From: DASVLX01 sp036384655
Lineage (GTDB): Bacteria > Actinomycetota > Actinomycetes > Mycobacteriales > Pseudonocardiaceae
Direction: 5' to 3'
NCBI GenBank assembly: GCA_036384655.1
Contig: DASVLX010000200.1
Span: 1 to 10,822, forward strand
Length of the DNA stretch: 10,822 nucleotides
In this document: positions 7,607 to 10,822 of the stretch, one piece after another
Layout: each line of letters starts with the position of its first letter
How positions within the stretch are numbered: position 1 is the stretch's first letter
Translations under genes and position numbers: made by a program
The notes under the pieces: model-generated
The model's database searches: none
The model's input: only the letters and a program-made list of their open reading frames with translations
Told to the model about the DNA's origin: nothing

Positions 7607-9205
7607 GTGCCGGGCAGTTCAATCGCGCACCTGGTCGCCACCACCGGGGCGATCACCGCGCCAGCGGTGAACTACGGCGCCATCGCGCCGGTGCTCATCC
7701 TGCTGGGCGCGGCCTGCGTCGGGGTGCTGTTCGAGGCATTCCTGCCCCGGACACAGCGCTGGGCGCTGCAGCTCACGCTGACGGTGGCCGCGCTGGTGGT
7801 GGCCGGGATCGCGCTGGGTGTGTACTTCCAGCACGCGCCGACCGCCGGCACCACCACACTGGCCGGCACCATCGCGGTGGACCGCCCGGCACTGTTCCTC
7901 TGGGGCACCGAGCTGGCACTCGGGTTCGCCGCGGTGCTGCTGATCGCGGACCGCACGGTGGAACGCGGTGGCTACTTCGTGGCCTCGTCGTCGGCGTACC
8001 CGGGCACCACGATCGACCGGCTGCTGCACCGCCAGCCGGCGTCCGCGGGCAGCGACCGCATCATGAAGACCGAGGTCTTCCCGCTCACGCTGTTCGCGCT
8101 GGCCGGCATGATGGTGTTCTGCGCGGCCAACGATCTGCTGACCATGTTCGTGGCGCTTGAGGTACTGAGCCTGCCGCTGTACCTGCTCGCCGGACTGGCC
8201 CGGCGGCGCCGGCTGCTGTCCCAGGAAGCGGCCATCAAGTACTTCCTGCTCGGTGCGTTCGCCTCGGCCTTCTTCCTGTACGGCCTGGCCCTGCTGTACG
8301 GCTACGCCGGCTCGGTGCGGCTGTCCGACATCGCGCACGCCGCGGCCGGCACCAACCGGTCCGACCTGCTGCTCTACGGCGGCCTCGGCCTGCTGGTGGT
8401 GGGCCTGCTGTTCAAGGGCTCGGTTGGCCCGTTCCACGCCTGGACCCCGGACGTCTACCAGGGCGCGCCGACTCCGGTCACCGCGTTCATGGCCGCGTGC
8501 ACCAAGATCGCCGCGTTCGGTGGCATCCTCCGGGTGCTGACCGTGGCCTTCCAGGCGACCAGTTGGGAATGGCGCGGCGTCATGTGGGCGGTCGCGATCG
8601 TGTCGATGTTCATCGGCGCCCTGCTTGGCCTGACCCAGACCGATGTCAAGCGCATGATCGCCTACTCGTCGATCGCACACGCCGGCTTCCTGCTGGTCGG
8701 CGCGATCGCGCTGACCGGACGCGGACTGTCCGGAACGCTGTTCTACCTGCTCACCTACGGCTTCACGACGCTCGCCGCGTTCGGTGTGGTGACCCTGGTC
8801 CGGACCGCCGATGGTGAGGCTTCTCACCTTTCCGCCTGGGCCGGGCTGGCCAAGCGGTCGCCGCTGCTCGCCGGCGTGATGACGTTCCTGCTGCTCGCTC
8901 TCGCCGGTGTGCCGTTGACCAGCGGTTTCGTCGGAAAGTTCGTGATCTTCTCGGCGGCGTTGGCGGATGGCATGGCACCGCTCGTGGTGGTCGCGTTGAT
9001 CGCCAGCGCGGTCGCGGCCTTCTTCTACCTGCGCGTGATCGTGCTGATGTACTTCAGCGAACCGGCCCCGGACGGGCCTACCGTGAGCGTGCCGGGCGTA
9101 TTCACGACCACGGCCATTACGCTGGGCGTCATCGTGACACTCGTGTTGGGCGTGTGGCCGGCGGCCGTCCTGAGTTGGGCCGGTGGCGGTGGATTCGCCC
9201 TCTGA
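7607..9205 (+). CDS. nuoN: NADH-quinone oxidoreductase subunit N (antiporter-like proton channel)
   Basis: NuoN is the antiporter-like subunit nearest to NuoK. The protein has 532 residues; E. coli NuoN has about 485. Key residues are Glu185 in FVALEVLSLPLYLLAG (E. coli Glu133), Lys211 in EAAIKYFLLGAFAS (Lys158), Lys270 in LFKGSVGPFHAWTPDVYQG (Lys217), Lys300 in AACTKIAAFGG (Lys247), and Lys444 in FVGKFVIFSAAL (Lys395). A loop at about 115-155, between membrane segments, is longer than in proteobacteria and looks like the usual actinobacterial insertion. The start is GTG at 7607, two bases after the nuoM stop, with AGGGAGG at 7591-7597 nine bases upstream. The end of the gene overlaps the proposed start of the polyprenyl synthase by 23 bases. 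There is no terminator between them. Confidence 0.97.
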   Translation: MPGSSIAHLVATTGAITAPAVNYGAIAPVLILLGAACVGVLFEAFLPRTQRWALQLTLTVAALVVAGIALGVYFQHAPTAGTTTLAGTIAVDRPALFLWGTELALGFAAVLLIADRTVERGGYFVASSSAYPGTTIDRLLHRQPASAGSDRIMKTEVFPLTLFALAGMMVFCAANDLLTMFVALEVLSLPLYLLAGLARRRRLLSQEAAIKYFLLGAFASAFFLYGLALLYGYAGSVRLSDIAHAAAGTNRSDLLLYGGLGLLVVGLLFKGSVGPFHAWTPDVYQGAPTPVTAFMAACTKIAAFGGILRVLTVAFQATSWEWRGVMWAVAIVSMFIGALLGLTQTDVKRMIAYSSIAHAGFLLVGAIALTGRGLSGTLFYLLTYGFTTLAAFGVVTLVRTADGEASHLSAWAGLAKRSPLLAGVMTFLLLALAGVPLTSGFVGKFVIFSAALADGMAPLVVVALIASAVAAFFYLRVIVLMYFSEPAPDGPTVSVPGVFTTTAITLGVIVTLVLGVWPAAVLSWAGGGGFAL

Positions 9206-10247
9206 CGGAACCTTGGGGGCGCTCGTGACTGGCAACCCGCCGGCGACGACAACCGGCGACAAGGCACTCCGCTTCGAGCTGCCCGACCTCGAACTGGCCG
9301 GGCGGCTCAAGCGTGGGCTGGATCAGGTCGAGGACGTCCTGCACACCGTCGTGTCCAGCGACATCGAGTTCATCCGCGCCACCGCCTCGCACCTGATGGA
9401 GGCGGGTGGCAAGCGGGTCCGGCCGATGCTGGCCCTGCTCGCCGCCGAGTTCGGCGATCCGGGCAAGCCGGATGTCATCACCGCGGCCGCCTCCGTCGAA
9501 CTCGTGCACATCGCGACGCTGTACCACGACGACGTGATGGACGAGGCGACCATGCGGCGCGGTGCCGCCAGCGCCAACGCCCGGTGGGACAACGCGGTCG
9601 CCATCCTGGCCGGCGACTACCTGTTCGCCAACGCCTCCCGGCTGGTGTCCGATCTTGGCCCGTTGGCGGCCCGGATCATCGCCGAGACGTTCGCCGAGCT
9701 GGTGACCGGCCAGATGCGGGAGACCGTCGGCCCGTCGGCCGGCGAGGACCCGATCGCGCACTACCTGTCGGTGATCGACCAGAAGACCGGTTCGCTGATC
9801 GCCACCGCCGCGCGGTTCGGCGCGATGAGTTCGGGCGCCGACGAGCGGCGGATCGAGGCGCTGCGCCGGTACGGCGAGATCGTCGGGGCCGCGTTCCAGA
9901 TCGGTGACGACATCATCGACATCACCTCGCCGCCGACCGAGTCGGGCAAGACGCCCGGCACGGACCTGCGCGAGGGTGTGCCCACCCTGCCGACCCTGTA
10001 CGCCCAGGCCGACATGGACCCGGCCAATGCCCGGCTGCGGACCCTGTTGGCCGGCCCGATCACCGACGATGATCTGGTGACCGAGGCGCTGGGCCTGCTG
10101 CGTGACTCGCAGGCCCTGGAGCGAACCCGCAAATCCCTGGCCGACTACGCCGATCGGGCCAGAGCCGAGCTGGCGACACTGCCGGCCTGCTCCGCCCGGG
10201 ACGCGTTGCGGGCGATGACCGATTACCTGGTTGACCGAACCAGCTGA
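9183..10247 (+). CDS. Long-chain all-trans polyprenyl diphosphate synthase (probably for the menaquinone side chain)
   Basis: This is a class I trans-prenyltransferase that adds isopentenyl diphosphate units to an allylic diphosphate. The protein has 354 residues from the GTG at 9183. Domain landmarks in order are EAGGKRVRP (73-81), the first Asp-rich motif DDVMD (116-120) followed by MRRG, the KTGSL motif (201-205), and the second Asp-rich motif GDDIID (241-246) followed by GTDLREG. The fifth residue before the first Asp motif is Ala111, not an aromatic; this fits a medium- or long-chain product (such as heptaprenyl or longer) rather than a C15 or C20 enzyme. It resembles the GrcC/heptaprenyl synthase component II group of actinobacteria. 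Its overlap with nuoN suggests a role in making menaquinone for complex I. A GTG at 9225, with GGGGG at 9215-9219, is a credible alternative start. The exact chain length is not decided by sequence alone. Confidence 0.92.
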   Translation: MAVDSPSDGTLGALVTGNPPATTTGDKALRFELPDLELAGRLKRGLDQVEDVLHTVVSSDIEFIRATASHLMEAGGKRVRPMLALLAAEFGDPGKPDVITAAASVELVHIATLYHDDVMDEATMRRGAASANARWDNAVAILAGDYLFANASRLVSDLGPLAARIIAETFAELVTGQMRETVGPSAGEDPIAHYLSVIDQKTGSLIATAARFGAMSSGADERRIEALRRYGEIVGAAFQIGDDIIDITSPPTESGKTPGTDLREGVPTLPTLYAQADMDPANARLRTLLAGPITDDDLVTEALGLLRDSQALERTRKSLADYADRARAELATLPACSARDALRAMTDYLVDRTS

Positions 10248-10252
10248 CTGAC

Positions 10253-10268
10253 ATACCCCCGATGGGGG
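10253..10268. promoter_or_regulatory. C5-GAT-G5 palindrome, possible operator of the CsoR/RicR copper-sensor type
   Basis: The sequence ATACCCCCGATGGGGG starts five bases after the synthase stop. Its perfect arms are CCCCC at 10256-10260 and GGGGG at 10264-10268, followed by AGGAT. From memory, this layout resembles actinobacterial CsoR/RicR operators, which have ATACCC-like and GGGTAT-like arms around a short centre; the right arm here lacks the TAT. TTGACC at 10231-10236 stands 17 bases before TACCCC (10254-10259), a possible but weak promoter that would overlap the palindrome. No copper gene is visible nearby. It could instead be a small transcription-ending hairpin without a T-run. Confidence 0.3.
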
Positions 10269-10307
10269 AGGATGTTCCCGGCTGGCAGACTGTGCTACCG
10301 CACGCAC

Positions 10308-10333
10308 GGTGGGTATCGGGTCGCCCTACCACC
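10308..10333 (+). other. Interrupted hairpin in the leader of the last gene
   Basis: GGTGG (10308-10312), TA (10314-10315) and GGG (10318-10320) can pair with CCC (10324-10326), TA (10327-10328) and CCACC (10329-10333) around a TCG loop, leaving bulges of one and two bases. No T-run follows. It could act as a weak terminator after the synthase or as leader structure about 35 bases before the ribosome binding site. The pairing is seen by eye only. Confidence 0.35.
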
Positions 10334-10368
10334 ACTCGGAGACCGTGCCCCGATCGGTGGGTCCGGGC

Positions 10369-10376
10369 AGGGAGGA
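10369..10376 (+). promoter_or_regulatory. Strong ribosome binding site of the last gene
   Basis: AGGGAGGA lies ten bases before the ATG at 10387. It supports that start for the truncated membrane protein. Confidence 0.65.
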
Positions 10377-10386
10377 ACGTCCGGTA

Positions 10387-10822
10387 ATGTGGATCTTCGG
10401 CCAGGTGTGGTTCGCCTGCGTGGTTGGTTTCGTCGTGGGGGTCCTGCTCACGTGGTTGCTGCTCGCCCGCCCGGCGAGCCGGCGTGCCCGGGATCTCGAA
10501 GGGGAACTGGCCTGGCGGGATGAGCACGCCGAGTCGGCCGCGACCCGCCTGCAGGCGCTCGACCGGGACTACCAGCCGGAGGAAGCCGAACCCGTGCCCG
10601 CCGGCGCGTACTCGGAGCCGTACGACGAGCCGGCACACGGCGAGTCCACCAGGGTCGCGACGACCAGCCTGTTCGAACCCGCGATCCAGACCTCGTTCGA
10701 AACCGCGCTGAAGGACGCGCTGGAGACCGTCGAACCCGAGCCCGAGCCGCCGGCCGGCTCCCACCAGCCAGAACAGCCGGAGGAGCCGAAGCCCGAACCG
10801 GCGGCGGCGGAACGCACCGCCA
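10387..10822 (+). CDS. Hypothetical single-span membrane protein with acidic proline-rich tail (3' end outside window)
   Basis: I do not recognise this gene as a named family. The frame is open from the ATG at 10387 to the window end, giving 145 visible residues. Residues 1-28 form one membrane segment rich in Trp, Val and Leu (MWIFGQVWFACVVGFVVGVL, then LTWLLLA). A basic stop-transfer stretch follows (RPASRRAR, 29-36), so the N terminus is probably outside and the rest cytoplasmic. Residues 37-60 are a short charged helix, possibly coiled coil. From about residue 63 the chain becomes low-complexity and acidic, with many Glu-Pro pairs (119-140). There is no cleavage site that would clearly make it secreted. 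Codon use matches the neighbours, so it looks native. It follows the synthase on the same strand after 139 bases and could be its own unit. Function is unknown. Confidence 0.75.
   Translation, partial: MWIFGQVWFACVVGFVVGVLLTWLLLARPASRRARDLEGELAWRDEHAESAATRLQALDRDYQPEEAEPVPAGAYSEPYDEPAHGESTRVATTSLFEPAIQTSFETALKDALETVEPEPEPPAGSHQPEQPEEPKPEPAAAERTA

Larger units (their letters stand above)
10248..10386 (+). other. 139-base intergenic region between the synthase and the last gene
   Basis: This is the only sizeable non-coding stretch in the window. It contains a C5-GAT-G5 palindrome at 10253-10268, a short inverted repeat ACCG/CGGT (10297-10300 and 10307-10310), an interrupted hairpin at 10308-10333, and a strong ribosome binding site at 10369-10376. 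There is no T-run typical of an intrinsic terminator. No confident -10 element was found. It may hold a promoter for the last gene or simply be a leader within the same transcript. Confidence 0.6.

Noticed and set aside
5988..7622. A 544-codon minus-strand frame across all of nuoM
   Set aside because: It is the codon-bias shadow of nuoM, with composition rich in His, Gln, Asp and Arg and no recognisable domain.
7619..9310. A 563-codon minus-strand frame across nuoN
   Set aside because: It is an antisense shadow for the same reason; nuoN on the + strand has every conserved lysine and glutamate.
10253..10268. The C5-GAT-G5 palindrome as a standard intrinsic terminator
   Set aside because: The stem is only five base pairs with a three-base loop and no T-run follows, so it is weak as a terminator; kept only as a possible operator.
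9129..10307. A 392-codon minus-strand frame across the polyprenyl synthase
   Set aside because: The + strand frame carries both Asp-rich motifs and KTGSL, and the minus frame shows only repetitive Gly/Arg/Val sequence.
10060..10764. A 234-codon minus-strand frame covering the gap and the last gene
   Set aside because: The + strand frame there has a strong ribosome binding site, a clear membrane segment and a stop-transfer sequence; the minus frame has none of these.

Overview
The window holds the 3' part of a complex I (NADH:menaquinone oxidoreductase) operon from a high-GC actinobacterium. The DNA is GC-rich, codon third positions are almost all G or C, GTG starts are common, and Shine-Dalgarno sites are GGAGG-like. 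Three things suggest an actinomycete: the long C-terminal extensions of NuoH and NuoJ, the loop insertion in NuoN, and a long-chain polyprenyl diphosphate synthase directly after nuoN. The order Pseudonocardiales is my best guess from protein flavour, but I could not test it.

Layout, all on the + strand: the C-terminal part of nuoG (to 916), nuoH (913-2289), nuoI (2276-2800), nuoJ (2797-3708), nuoK (3705-4004), nuoL (4042-5970), nuoM (5970-7604), nuoN (7607-9205), a trans-polyprenyl diphosphate synthase (9183-10247), a 139-base gap (10248-10386), and the start of a single-span membrane protein with an acidic, proline-rich tail (10387 to the window end). Almost every junction overlaps or nearly touches (ATGA, a 14-base overlap, GTGA, ATGA, TAGTG, a 2-base gap, a 23-base overlap). 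The only real gap inside the run is 37 bases before nuoL. This is one translationally coupled transcription unit with no visible internal terminator.

How the genes work together: NuoG carries electrons in the peripheral arm and NuoI hands them through two 4Fe-4S clusters towards the quinone site. NuoH forms the quinone-site base and the heel of the membrane arm. NuoJ and NuoK link it to the three antiporter-like proton channels NuoN, NuoM and NuoL. The synthase after nuoN probably makes the isoprenoid side chain of menaquinone, the electron acceptor of this complex, so the operon seems to join the enzyme with supply of its substrate.

The region is mostly ordinary housekeeping DNA and I found no clear new system. 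The points most worth a second look are a C5-GAT-G5 palindrome resembling copper-sensor operators between the synthase and the last gene, that unrecognised last gene itself, a glycine in NuoL where E. coli has an aspartate beside the TM12 lysine, and the actinobacterial tails of NuoH and NuoJ. No tRNA, rRNA, CRISPR array, insertion sequence or phage feature was seen.
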